Shown piece by piece: positions 37,339 to 47,051 of a DNA stretch of 64,000 nucleotides (positions within the stretch are counted from its first letter, which is position 1; the number at the start of each line of letters is the position of its first letter). A program made the translations under genes and the position numbers. The stretch covers positions 1,090,015 to 1,154,014 of the forward strand of contig NW_026516208.1 of assembly GCF_025602895.1 (NCBI RefSeq). Reading direction: 5' to 3'. This DNA is from Polychytrium aggregatum. Taxonomy: Eukaryota; Chytridiomycota; Chytridiomycetes; Polychytriales. The notes under the pieces were generated by a model. The model ran no database searches and was not told the origin of the DNA. It saw nothing but the letters and a program-made list of their open reading frames with translations.

Positions 37339-40300
37339 TCAATTTTTCGATCCCGAGTTGCGTTGCACTTGTGCTTGGCAAAGGTCGATCAGTGTGTCCA
37401 TTTCCGGAAGGTTGCGGTTGCGGCTGAGGAAGTCGTGGATATCTGCGAGTCCTCCATCCAAGAGTTCGGCCAGTGGTGCCCACGAGTCGTAAGATGGGTC
37501 GTATCCCTGCCAGCGGAGCAAGAACTCGTGTCGATATCCAGGAAGTCGACGTCGTCGGTTGATCCTGTGTCCAATGATCGCTTCGAACACTGATTCGTCG
37601 TTGTGGTTGGGTCCGGGTTCATCAAACACAAGTTGGTCGGTCGATGGTGTGTTGTAGGGGACGAGGGCGGAAGCGGGGAGTTCGGTTGTAAATCGGAGGG
37701 TCCTCGGGAGTCGAAGTCGATATCCAGTCGTTCCGATCTTCTCGATGATCTTGAAGGGTCCCAAGTACGGCATCCGCATCTTGGAGGGTGTGACGTCGTC
37801 CGTGCTGAAGTGATACGCGGTCGTGTCGATCAGGACTTGGTCGCCAATGTCGTAGCTGATATCGCGTCGATGTCGGTTGGCGTAGTACAGGGCCCGGTCC
37901 TGGGCCTTGCCGATGTTGTCCGAGACCAAGTCCAGAGTCGCTTGCATCTCCTCGATCGACTGTGCTGCAGGGTTGGACTCGGCGATGATGTCGGTGTTGG
38001 CAGGAGTGCGAGGATGCTGACCGTGCATCAGGAAGAAGGGCGAATGTCCAGTCGAAGCTGAGCTGTGTGAGTTGAGCGCGAACTGGATGTATGGCACTTG
38101 ATCGATCCAGCGGGAGCCGAGGGCCAGAGTCGAACAGCGGATGGCCTCGGCGACGGTTGCCACAAAGCGTTCGACTTGTCCGGCGGCCTCGTGGTGGTGG
38201 GCAAAGGCGATCCGGAGTTCGGTCTTGAGCAGAGTGTTAAGTCCTGTCCAGAAGGCCGACCGGAAGCGTGTGTCGTGATCCGAGATGAAAGTGCCGGCGA
38301 GTCCAAAGTGCACAAAGACATCGCGGAAGTACTGGCGGGCGACGTCTTCGGCCGAGTCGGTCTTGTTGCCAGGAACCAGGACGACGTACTTGGTGAGGGA
38401 GTCGACAAAGATCGTGATCGAGTTGAAGGTGCGTCCCGAGAGTGAGTCCGTGACAGGCGGGAGTCCGAGGATGAAGTCGAGGGCGACAGTGTCCATCTTG
38501 CGGGTGGCCACAGGGATCCGGGAGAAGTGACCGTATGCTTGTTGTCGTCGGATCTTGGCTCGCTGGCAGATGTCGCAGTGCGAGACCCACTCGGCAATGT
38601 CCTTGGACATGGCGGGCCAGTAGTAGTGTGTCGAGATGGCCTTGTAGAGCGTGTTGGTGCCGGGGTGAGCTGCACAGACAGAGTCGTGGTGGTCCTTGAT
38701 GATCGAGATGCGGAGGTCCTTGCCGGGGATGCAGATGCGGGTCGAGTCGAAGTAGAGAATCCCGTGTCGAAGTGAGAAGCGGTGCAGCTGTGCCTTCATC
38801 CACGGCTTGAGTCCGTCGGTCGAGTTGTCGCGGAGGACCGAGATCAGTGCTGACAGGATCGGGTCGGAGCTGTACTGAGTGCGGATGGTGTCCAAGAGAT
38901 CGTCGGGCGAGGGTCCGAGGTTGACAATCGCGTTGATGATCGAGACTTGGACGGCCTTGGAGATGGCTGTCGGTGTGCGCGAGAGCACGTCGGCGACCTT
39001 GTTCCACGAGCCGGGGATCCACTGGATCTCGAGGTCAAAGTCCAGCATCGTGTCGATGGCTCGCTGTTGGCGCTTGTTGAGGGTCTTGGAGTCGAGGATG
39101 TGCTTGAGCGCCTTCTGGTCGGTGTGGAGGAAGACTTTGCGGCCGACGAGGTAGTTCTTGAACTTGTCGAGGTGGCGGGTGATCGACAGCAGCTCGCCGT
39201 TGTAGGGCGAGTAGTTGAGTTCGGATCCGTGCAGTTTCTGCGAGTTGAAAGCGATGGGGCGCACCGTGCCGGATCCGTCCATGTCCTGCCCGATCCATCC
39301 ACCAATCGATGCGCTTGACTCGGACCAGTCGGTGAAGAGGTGAATGTCCTTGTCCGGGTTGACCATGTGCAGCGACTGAGGCGAGAGCAACTTGAGCTGC
39401 TCGAAGGCGGCGATGGCGTTGTCGTCCCAGACGACGGACTTGGTCGAGTTGGCGGAGCGGGTGGTGATCAGAGTCGAGAGTGGACCGGCGAGGGCAGCGT
39501 AGCCAGGGACAAAGCTCATGATGGTGTTGGTCAAGCCGAGGAAGCTGCGGAGTTCGTGTTCGGTCGTTGGTCGCGGGTAGTTCTTGATGGCGTCGATGCG
39601 CGAGGGATGCACTTGGATGCGTCCTTCGCCGATGATGAAGCCGAGATAGGTGACGGTCGAGTTGAAGAACGAACACTTCTCGGGTCGGATCTTGAAGCCG
39701 TGTCGGTGGATCTTGTCGAGGACCAGTTCGATGTGGCGGATGTGCTGGTCCTCGTCCTCGGATGCGATCAGGATGTCGTCGATGTAGACGAACACAAAGT
39801 CGTCGATGAACTCGCGGAAGATGTCGTTCATCGCGGCTTGGAACACGGAGGGACTGTTGGCGAGGCCGAAGGGCATCACAAGCCACTCAAAGTGGCCGTA
39901 CTTGGTCCTGAAGGCCGTCTTGGGGGTGTCGGCGTCGGCAATGCGGATCTGGTGGAATCCGCGTTGCAAGTCGAGCTTGGAGAAGACACGGCACTTGGAC
40001 AGGCGGTCGATGATCTCGCGCATGTTGGGCAGCGCGGTGCGGTCCTTGACGGTGATCTTGTTGAGGGCGCGGAAGTCAAAGACGAGTCGGAACTTGTCGC
40101 CCTGCTTGACCCAGAAGATCGGTGCGCCGAAGGGCGAGACGGACTTGCGGATGTGGCCGATCCGGAGCAATCGGTCGAGTTCGTCTTTGAGACGAGCGAG
40201 TTCTTCGGCCGACATTTGGTAGAGCGACGACCAGGTTGGCTTGGCAGAGTCGTCGAGTTGGATGTTCATGTCGATGCCGGGTCGGTGAGGCGGGAGTTCC

Positions 40301-41148
40301 TTGAGTTCGTTGAAGGCATCGCGGTACTTTGCGATGATGGATCGGTGTTCGGGGGTCAGTGGTTCGAGGACACGGGCAAGTTGGGCAACGGGGTCGTAGG
40401 GTTCAACAGCAACTGTATTCAAGTCACTGCTCAGAGTACAAACATACACGGCGCCGGGAGTCGAAGCCAGTGCGTTGATCTGCTGGGTCGACATGTGGTA
40501 CTGGGATCGGAGTTCGAGGGTCGTGAGTGGCATTCCGGTGTCGGGTCGCGATGCCGTCCAAGTGTGGTGCTTCCCGTCGATCGAGAACTTGATTCGGTTG
40601 GAGGGCCAGTCGATCTCGGGGTTGGTCTGGTCGAGCCAGTTCTTGCCGAGGATAACGTCCCAGGTGAGTGGCGCGGTGAAGAGGTTGATGCGGGCGTGGT
40701 AGTCGTGGATGGTGAGGTCGACGGGATCGGTGACGGAGGACGGGAAGGACTTGCCGTTGGGCATCGTGACGGCGTTGGCGGTGGTCTTGGTTCGAAGGTC
40801 GAGGGTCGAGGCGAGGGTCTCGGAGATGTGCGAGTTGGTCGCACCAGGGTCGATGAGGACGGTGATCGGGGAGCCGTTGAGGGTGGCGTCGATCACAAGC
40901 AGTCCCTTGCCGTGGTTGGCGGCAATGCGGTGGGGTTCGTCGATGAGAGAGTTGATCAGGTGAGGTCCGGTGGCGAGAGTCAATAGTTCAGCGTCGGGGG
41001 TCGGAGTCGGATGGCGGCAACTCGCCGGGTCCTTCAGAGGTCGTAGTATCCAGGGGTTGCCGCCTCGTCGTTTCCCTGATCTTCGTAGAAGGTGGCCTGG
41101 TCGGCGGTCTCGACGATGGCGTTGATGCGGGGCTGGTTCAAGGGACAC
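37339..41148 (-). CDS. pol polyprotein of element B (protease, RT, RNase H, integrase, chromodomain)
   Basis: 1269 codons open. Protease motif VLIDPGATNS about residue 100; reverse transcriptase with FVYIDDILIAS (YIDD near residue 455) and LVFDFRALNK; RNase H FTDWSES; integrase HHCC and catalytic core (DFILGLP...FVDSLTKY...DHDTRF...EAAGQVERF); then a chromodomain, RHEFLLRWQGYDPSYDSWAPL, which in this class targets insertion to marked chromatin. The first part overlaps the end of gag (41148-41036) in the -1 frame and has no clear ATG, so expression by -1 frameshifting is likely. Confidence 0.95.
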   Translation of the reverse strand: MSLEPAPHQRHRRDRRPGHLLRRSGKRRGGNPWILRPLKDPASCRHPTPTPDAELLTLATGPHLINSLIDEPHRIAANHGKGLLVIDATLNGSPITVLIDPGATNSHISETLASTLDLRTKTTANAVTMPNGKSFPSSVTDPVDLTIHDYHARINLFTAPLTWDVILGKNWLDQTNPEIDWPSNRIKFSIDGKHHTWTASRPDTGMPLTTLELRSQYHMSTQQINALASTPGAVYVCTLSSDLNTVAVEPYDPVAQLARVLEPLTPEHRSIIAKYRDAFNELKELPPHRPGIDMNIQLDDSAKPTWSSLYQMSAEELARLKDELDRLLRIGHIRKSVSPFGAPIFWVKQGDKFRLVFDFRALNKITVKDRTALPNMREIIDRLSKCRVFSKLDLQRGFHQIRIADADTPKTAFRTKYGHFEWLVMPFGLANSPSVFQAAMNDIFREFIDDFVFVYIDDILIASEDEDQHIRHIELVLDKIHRHGFKIRPEKCSFFNSTVTYLGFIIGEGRIQVHPSRIDAIKNYPRPTTEHELRSFLGLTNTIMSFVPGYAALAGPLSTLITTRSANSTKSVVWDDNAIAAFEQLKLLSPQSLHMVNPDKDIHLFTDWSESSASIGGWIGQDMDGSGTVRPIAFNSQKLHGSELNYSPYNGELLSITRHLDKFKNYLVGRKVFLHTDQKALKHILDSKTLNKRQQRAIDTMLDFDLEIQWIPGSWNKVADVLSRTPTAISKAVQVSIINAIVNLGPSPDDLLDTIRTQYSSDPILSALISVLRDNSTDGLKPWMKAQLHRFSLRHGILYFDSTRICIPGKDLRISIIKDHHDSVCAAHPGTNTLYKAISTHYYWPAMSKDIAEWVSHCDICQRAKIRRQQAYGHFSRIPVATRKMDTVALDFILGLPPVTDSLSGRTFNSITIFVDSLTKYVVLVPGNKTDSAEDVARQYFRDVFVHFGLAGTFISDHDTRFRSAFWTGLNTLLKTELRIAFAHHHEAAGQVERFVATVAEAIRCSTLALGSRWIDQVPYIQFALNSHSSASTGHSPFFLMHGQHPRTPANTDIIAESNPAAQSIEEMQATLDLVSDNIGKAQDRALYYANRHRRDISYDIGDQVLIDTTAYHFSTDDVTPSKMRMPYLGPFKIIEKIGTTGYRLRLPRTLRFTTELPASALVPYNTPSTDQLVFDEPGPNHNDESVFEAIIGHRINRRRRLPGYRHEFLLRWQGYDPSYDSWAPLAELLDGGLADIHDFLSRNRNLPEMDTLIDLCQAQVQRNSGSKN

Positions 41149-42092
41149 TGCGAGGCGATGTGGCCGAACTTGCGGCAGCGGAAGCAGCCTCCGTTACGGC
41201 GGAGGTACTCCTTCTCGCGGTCGGTGAGCTTCTTGATCGGGCGCATGTCGACGTTGTCGAGGTCCATGGCGTTGGGGTCACGTGCGGGAGGCTGGGTCGG
41301 CTGGAAGGCGGGACGAGGAGGACGGACCATTGGGCGGAACTGCGGCTGACCAGGTGGAGCGCGGAAGAGAGGAGGTCGCTGGAACTGGAGCTCGCGGAAG
41401 GGTTGATCGCGGAACTGAGTGCGAGCGGGCTGCTGCATCAGGGGTTGCGATTGACCCATAATGGACTCGTATCGCTCGGCGAGGGCCATGGCATCTTCGA
41501 GGGTGGCTGTGTTGGAGTCAAGCTTCCATTCGACTTCGATGCGCACCCTGTGCTTGAGCTTGGTGAGGTAGCGCTGCAGGTTCTGGCGGTTGTTGCTGAA
41601 GTGGGGCAGCTCGAGGAGGAGATCGCGGAAGCGAGAGTTGAACTGCTCGACGGAGCCGGTGTGGCGCAGTGCTTCGAACTCATCCTCGGTGGTGCGCAGC
41701 GAGGTGGACGGAAGGAAGGTGTCGCGGACGAGGGACAGGACGGCGGCCGGGGTCAGGTTGTCGAGTTGCTTGCCCTGGGACCAGAGGCGCCACCAGGTCT
41801 TGGCCTTGCCCTTGAGGTTCATGGCGACGGTGGCGACAGCGGTGGCGTCATCGAGACTGTGGAAGGCAATGTACTCGGTCATTGAGAAGACAAACTCGTC
41901 AACGACAGCAGCCTTACGCTCGCCAGTGAAGGCGTCGGGGAGCGGGATCTTGGGACGCTTGAAACCGGGAGGGACCGTGGGGAGATTCGGCTGGGCAGTC
42001 AGGGCGGAGAGGACCAGGGCGCGGTCCTCGAGCGATAGTTGTTCAAGGGCCTGGAGACAGGCATTGACGGCGGGATCGACCGATGCTACCAT
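41034..42092 (-). CDS. gag of element B
   Basis: 352 residues. The central region (AMNLKGKAKTWWRLWSQG, then FLPSTSLRTTEDEFEALRH) is the retrotransposon gag fold, and CFRCRKFGHIASQC is a CCHC zinc knuckle that binds RNA. The ATG at 42092-42090 uses the last base of the 5' LTR and the first two of the primer site, so there is essentially no leader between LTR and gag. The next in-frame Met is far inside the conserved domain, which supports this start. Confidence 0.9.
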   Translation of the reverse strand: MVASVDPAVNACLQALEQLSLEDRALVLSALTAQPNLPTVPPGFKRPKIPLPDAFTGERKAAVVDEFVFSMTEYIAFHSLDDATAVATVAMNLKGKAKTWWRLWSQGKQLDNLTPAAVLSLVRDTFLPSTSLRTTEDEFEALRHTGSVEQFNSRFRDLLLELPHFSNNRQNLQRYLTKLKHRVRIEVEWKLDSNTATLEDAMALAERYESIMGQSQPLMQQPARTQFRDQPFRELQFQRPPLFRAPPGQPQFRPMVRPPRPAFQPTQPPARDPNAMDLDNVDMRPIKKLTDREKEYLRRNGGCFRCRKFGHIASQCPLNQPRINAIVETADQATFYEDQGNDEAATPGYYDL

Positions 42093-42557
42093 GTCAGATC
42101 ACGGGATCAAGAGGAGATCAAAAGAAAAAGATAGAGAAGGGTTTTATTGATCTTAGCGAGGCTAGGATCTAGAGTCAAGTGTGTCTGGGGTCGAAGGTGA
42201 TGACCAGAAACATGAGCGGGTGAAGGCGGGCTATTTATCTGTCTGGCGGTCCCGGAGGCGAAGCCTGCCGCAGCGGGGGCGAAGCAGCGGAGGCGGCGGG
42301 ACAGCAGCCAGGCAGCAACGGCTAACCGGAGAAACATGTGAAAGTCTGACAAATGCTCGGTGGCTGACAAATGCGGGTGACACAGCGTCTGACTAATGCA
42401 TGGTCGATGACAAATGCAGGGAAAACAGAGCGGCGTGTGCAACATGAGAGCAAGGAAAAAGGAAAGGCGTCACAGGACAAAGGAAAAGGAAAGTGTGCGA
42501 CGCAAACAGTGACACAAGTGCGACGGTGCAGCTAGGCGGGCAGAGCGATCTGTGACA
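42092..42557 (-). repeat. 5' LTR of element B
   Basis: 466 bases, same sequence as the other LTR as far as can be read. Confidence 0.95.
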
Positions 42558-43951
42558 TCCTCGGATGCGATCAGGATGTCGTCGATGTAGACAAAGACAA
42601 AGTCGTCGATGAACTCGCGGAAGATGTCGTTCATCGCGGCTTGGAAAACCGAGGGACTGTTGGCGAGGCCGAAGGGCATCACAAGCCACTCAAAGTGGCC
42701 GTACTTGGTCCTGAAGGCCGTCTTGGGGGTGTCGGCGTCGGCAATGCGGATCTGGTGGAATCCGCGTTGCAAGTCGAGCTTGGAGAAGACACGGCACTTG
42801 GACAGGCGGTCGATGATCTCGCGCATGTTGGGCAGCGCGGTGCGGTCCTTGACGGTGATCTTGTTGAGGGCGCGGAAGTCAAAGACGAGTCGGAACTTGT
42901 CGCCCTGCTTGACCCAGAAGATCGGTGCGCCGAAGGGCGAGACGGACTTGCGGATGTGGCCGATTCGGAGCAATCGGTCGAGTTCGTTTTTGAGTCGAGC
43001 GAGTTCTTCGGCCGACATCTGGTAGAGCGACGACCAAGTTGGCTTGGCAGAGTCGTCGAGTCGGATGTTCATGTCGATGCCGGGTCGGTGAGGCGGGAGT
43101 TCCTTGAGTTCGTTGAAGGCATCGCGGTACTTTGCGATGATGGATCGGTGTTCGGGGGTCAGTGGTTCGACGACACGGGCGAGTTGGGCAACGGGGTCGT
43201 AGGGTTCAACAGCAACTGTATTCAAGTCACTGCTCAGAGCACAAACATACACGGCGCCGGGAGTCGAGGCGAGTGCGTTGATCTGCTGGGTCGACATGTG
43301 GTACTGGGATCGGAGTTCGAGGGTCGTGAGTGGCATTCCGGAGTCGGGTCGCGATGCCGTCCAAGTGTGGTGCTTCCCGTCGATCGAGAACTTGATTCGG
43401 TTGGAGGGCCAGTCGATCTCGGGGTTGGTCTGGTCGAGCCAGTTCTTGCCGAGGATGACGTCCCAGGTGAGTGGCGCGGTGAAGAGGTTGATGCGGGCGT
43501 GGTAGTCGTGGATGGTGAGGTCGACGGGATCGGTGACGGAGGACGGGAAGGACTTGCCGTTGGGCATCGTGACGGCGTTGGCGGTGGTCTTGGTTCGAAG
43601 GTCGAGGGTCGAGGCGAGGGTCTCGGAGATGTGCGAGTTGGTCGCACCAGGGTCGATGAGGACGGTGATCGGGGAGCCGTTGAGGGTGGCGTCGATCACA
43701 AGCAGTCCCTTGCCGTGGTTGGCGGCAATGCGGTGGGGTTCGTCGATGAGAGAGTTGATCAGGTGAGGTCCGGTGGCGAGAGTCAATAGTTCAGCGTCGG
43801 GGGTCGGAGTCGGATGGCGGCAACTCGCCGGGTCCTTCAGAGGTCGTAGGATCCAGGGGTTGCCGCCTCGTCGTTTCCCTGATCTTCGTAGAAGGTGGCC
43901 TGGTCGGCGGTCTCGACGATGGCGTTGATGCGGGGCTGGTTCAAGGGACAC
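42558..43951 (-). pseudogene. pol of element A, N-terminal third
   Basis: Protease (VLIDPGATNS) and the first half of reverse transcriptase up to YIDDILIASED, where element B splits the gene. The frame runs on into B's LTR, so a translated product would end in unrelated sequence. Confidence 0.9.
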
Positions 43952-44186
43952 TGCGAGGCGATGTGGCCGAACTTGCGGCAGCGGAAGCAGCCTCCGTTGC
44001 GGCGAAGATACTCCTTCTCGCGATCGGTGAGCTTCTTGATCGGGCGCATGTCGACGTTGTCGAGGTCCATGGCGTTGGGGTCACGTGCGGGAGGCTGGGT
44101 TGGCTGGAAAGCGGGAGGAGGAGGACGGACCATTGGGCGGAACTGCGGCTGGCCAGGTGGAGCGCGGAAGAGAGGAGGTCGCTGGA
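43837..44186 (-). pseudogene. gag of element A, C-terminal fragment
   Basis: Proline-rich stretch and CCHC zinc knuckle nearly identical to B's gag. Truncated at its N-terminal side by element C. Confidence 0.9.
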
Positions 44187-44650
44187 TGTCAGATCACGGG
44201 ATCAAGAGGAGATCAAAAGAAAAAGATAGAGAAGGGTTTTATTGATCTTAGCGAGGCTAGGATCTAGAGTCAAGTGTGTCTGGGGTCGAAGGTGATGACC
44301 AGAAACATGAGCGGGTGAAGGCGGGCTATTTATCTGTCTGGCGGTCCCGGAGGCGAAGCCTGCCGCAGCGGGGGCGAAGCAGCGGAGGCGGCGGGACAGC
44401 AGCCAGGCAGCAACGGCTAACCGGAGAAACATGTGAAAGTCTGACAAATGCTCGGTGGCTGACAAATGCGGGTGACACAGCGTCTGACTAATGCATGGTC
44501 GATGACAAATGCAGGGAAAACAGAGCGGCGTGTGCAACATGAGAGCAAGGAAAAAGAAAGGCGTCACAGGACAAGGAAAAGGAAAGTGTGCGACGCAAAC
44601 AGTGACACAAGTGCGACGGTGCAGCTAGGCGGGCAGAGCGATCTGTGACA
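44187..44650 (-). repeat. 3' LTR of element C
   Basis: As B's LTR, but missing one G and one A in the AAAGGAAAGG section near 44550-44580. Confidence 0.93.
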
Positions 44651-44684
44651 TCCCCCCCAGAAAAATTGTGCTCAAGTCAAACCA

Positions 44685-45795
44685 TCAATTTTTCGATCCC
44701 GAGTTGCGTTGCACTTGTGCTTGGCAAAGGTCGATCAGTGTGTCCATTTCCGGAAGGTTGCGGTTGCGGCTGAGGAAGTCGTGGATATCTGCGAGTCCTC
44801 CATCCAAGAGTTCGGCCAGTGGTGCCCACGAGTCGTAAGATGGGTCGTATCCCTGCCAGCGGAAGCAAGAACTCGTGTCGATATCCAGGAAGTCGACGTC
44901 GTCGGTTGATCCTGTGTCCATGATCGCTTCGGAACACGATTCGTCGTTGTGGGTTGGGTCCGGGTTCATCAAACACAAGTTGGTCGGTCGATGGTGTGTT
45001 GTAGGGGACGAGGGCGGAAGCGGGGAGTTCGGTTGTAAATCGGAGGGTCCTCGGGAAGTCGAAGTCGATATCCAGTCGTTCCGATCTTCTCGATGATCTT
45101 GAAGGGTCCCAAGTACGGCATCCGCATCTTGGAGGGTGTGACGTCGTCCGTGCTGAAGTGATACGCGGTCGTGTCGATCAGGACTTGGTCGCCAATGTCG
45201 TAGCTGATATCGCGTCGATGTCGGTTGGCGTAGTACAGGGCCCGGTCCTGGGCCTTGCCGATGTTGTCCGAGACCAAGTCCAGAGTCGCTTGCATCTCCT
45301 CGATCGACTGTGCTGCAGGGTTGGACTCGGCGATGATGTCGGTGTTGGCAGGGGTGCGAGGATGCTGACCGTGCATCAGGAAGAAGGGCGAATGTCCAGT
45401 CGATGCTGAGTTGTGTGAGTTGAGCGCGAACTGGATGTATGGCACTTGATCGATCCAGCGGGAGCCGAGGGCCAGAGTCGAACAGCGGATGGCCTCGGCG
45501 ACGGTTCGCCACAAAGCGTTCGACTTGTCCGGCGGCCTCGTGGTGGTGGGCAAAGGCGATCCGGAGTTCGGTCTTGAGCAGAGCGTTAAGTCCTGTCCAG
45601 AAGGCCGACCGGAAGCGTGTGTCGTGATCGGAGATGAAAGTGCCGGCGAGTCCAAAGTGCACAAAGACATCGCGGAAGTACTGGCGGGCGACGTCTTCGG
45701 CCGAGTCGGTCTTGTTGCCAGGAACCAGGACGACGTACTTGGTGAGGGAGTCGACAAAGATCGTGATCGAGTTGAAGGTGCGTCCCGAGAGTGAG
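44685..45795 (-). pseudogene. pol of element C, C-terminal fragment with frameshifts
   Basis: Compared with element B there are at least five single-base indels (around 44864, 44935, 44950, 45055 and 45506), so integrase and chromodomain sequence is spread over different frames. The 5' side is lost at element D. Non-functional. Confidence 0.92.
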
Positions 45796-46105
45796 TGTAG
45801 GAGATGGTATCTCCGACGCTGTGCTGCGCGTACTGCGCGTACTGCGCGGCGCAGTGGGTCGTGACCTGTGCTGCGCTTTGCGTTTTCACGCACCGCAGGC
45901 AGGCCACCGCAGGGTATACCTGCGGGTTGCCCCCGTTCCCCCCGTTTGTCTGGAGTTCGGTTTTATCGTGAATAAACGTAAGTGCTCCCCGAGCTCACCC
46001 GTCCGCTAGAGTAGCCTAGCACCGCCCTGTTCTGCCCCGTCCTGTCTTGTCTTGTACCCCCCTCCCTCCCCGTCTTGCCCCAACGTCCCAGTAGTGGACG
46101 TTACA
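45796..46105 (+). repeat. 5' LTR of element D
   Basis: 310 bases, TGTA...TACA ends, with a short repeat of GCGTACTGC near 45828-45850 and GAATAAACG near 45969. Confidence 0.85.
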
Positions 46106-46227
46106 TGGTAGCATCGGAAATCCTCGTCTTGTTTTCGTCCTGTTTGTCCTCTTTCTAGATCCTCAAGCTGGATCCCGCCTCTCTTGCCGACCGACTCTCC
46201 TCTCTGTCCCTGGAGCCTGCCCCTGCC

Positions 46228-47051
46228 ATGAGCAACCCCCGCCCACTTCCGGAAGCCTTCCTCAAGACCTTCCGTGCCCCAGTGTTTACTGGGAAGAGCC
46301 GCTCCTCCTCGGTGGAGGACTGGCTGCAGCAACTCGAGGACTACCTCGATGCTGCCCAAGTCGCCCCCCACCCACCACATCGTCGCCGCCAAGCTCTGCT
46401 TAAAGGACCAGGCGTACCGTTGGTACCGCCGCCAAGGGTTCGACGAGCAGAGCGAAGGTGTGTTTGACGACTTCAAGGACCGCCTCCGTCGCCGCTTCGG
46501 CAGCCCCAATGCCTGAACTCATTGCCCGTGACAAGCTATACTCTCTCGTGCAGCGTGGTTCTGTGACCCGCTACATCGAGGAGTTTGAAGACCTCTCCTC
46601 CCAGATTGAGGAGCTGGGCTCTGCTGATGCGATGTACCTCTTCCAGAAGGGCCTCAAGCCCAAGATCAGAGAGTACATCGCCAGCAACCCTGATGCCCGC
46701 AAGTCCCTGGACGTGATGATGGACGTTGCCGAGAACCTCGACAACGTCCAGTACCATGGCCGCCAGTTCTACCCGCAGCTGGCAGGCGGCCATCGGTCTC
46801 ATCACGTCCCAGCCCGTCCGCCTCGCCCGGCCCCGCCCGCAAGACCCATGCCTGAGCCCATGGACGTTGACGTCAACGCCATGGAGGCTCGTGGCCCTCC
46901 CCGCTCCCGGTTCCAGCAAGCTGCCACTGTCTCCCCCAAGGACAGACAGAAGCAGGAGGACCTCCGCCATGGTTCCTGCTTCTTCTGTCACCGACCGGGA
47001 CACCAGGCCAAGGAGTGCCCCATGAAGTCGGGAAACGGCCGACCCTACTAG
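46228..47051 (+). pseudogene. gag of element D, two frameshifts
   Basis: The start MSNPRPLPEAFLKTF opens one frame; after a C run near 46360 the sense passes to a second frame (LKDQAYRWYRRQGFD) and near 46505 to a third (RDKLYSLVQRGSVTRYIEEF). The last part ends in a CCHC knuckle, [14 protein letters not shown], and the stop at 47049. Each single-base change would abolish full-length gag. Confidence 0.9.

Larger units (their letters stand above)
36839..42557 (-). mobile_element. Complete Ty3/gypsy chromovirus element B
   Basis: 5719 bases in minus orientation, flanked by 466-bp LTRs (36839-37304 and 42092-42557) that read identically by eye, beginning TGTCA and ending TGACA. Target duplication TCCTC at 36834-36838 and 42558-42562. 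Primer site TGGTAGCATCGG just inside the right-hand LTR; polypurine tract just inside the left-hand LTR. gag and pol frames are both intact, overlapping with a -1 shift. Identical LTRs and intact frames indicate a recent, possibly still active, copy. Confidence 0.95.
42558..44186 (-). mobile_element. Ty3/gypsy element A, right segment
   Basis: Continuation of element A after B. It contains the N-terminal part of pol (about 43951-42558) and the C-terminal part of gag (about 44186-43837, with zinc knuckle CFRCRKFGHIASQC). It ends abruptly in gag at 44186, where the LTR of element C begins; the rest of A's gag and its 5' LTR are not in the window. Confidence 0.9.
44187..45795 (-). mobile_element. 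Truncated Ty3/gypsy element C
   Basis: 3' LTR at 44187-44650 (464 bases, two single-base deletions relative to B's), a polypurine tract, then about 1.1 kb of pol, ending where element D's LTR starts at 45796. C belongs to the B family and was probably inserted in A's gag; its other half would lie beyond D. Confidence 0.9.

Noticed and set aside
39340-40986. 548-codon plus-strand open frame in element B
   Set aside because: It mirrors the pol gene on the other strand; GC-rich third positions keep the antisense frame open. Its Gly/Val/Glu-rich composition is not protein-like.
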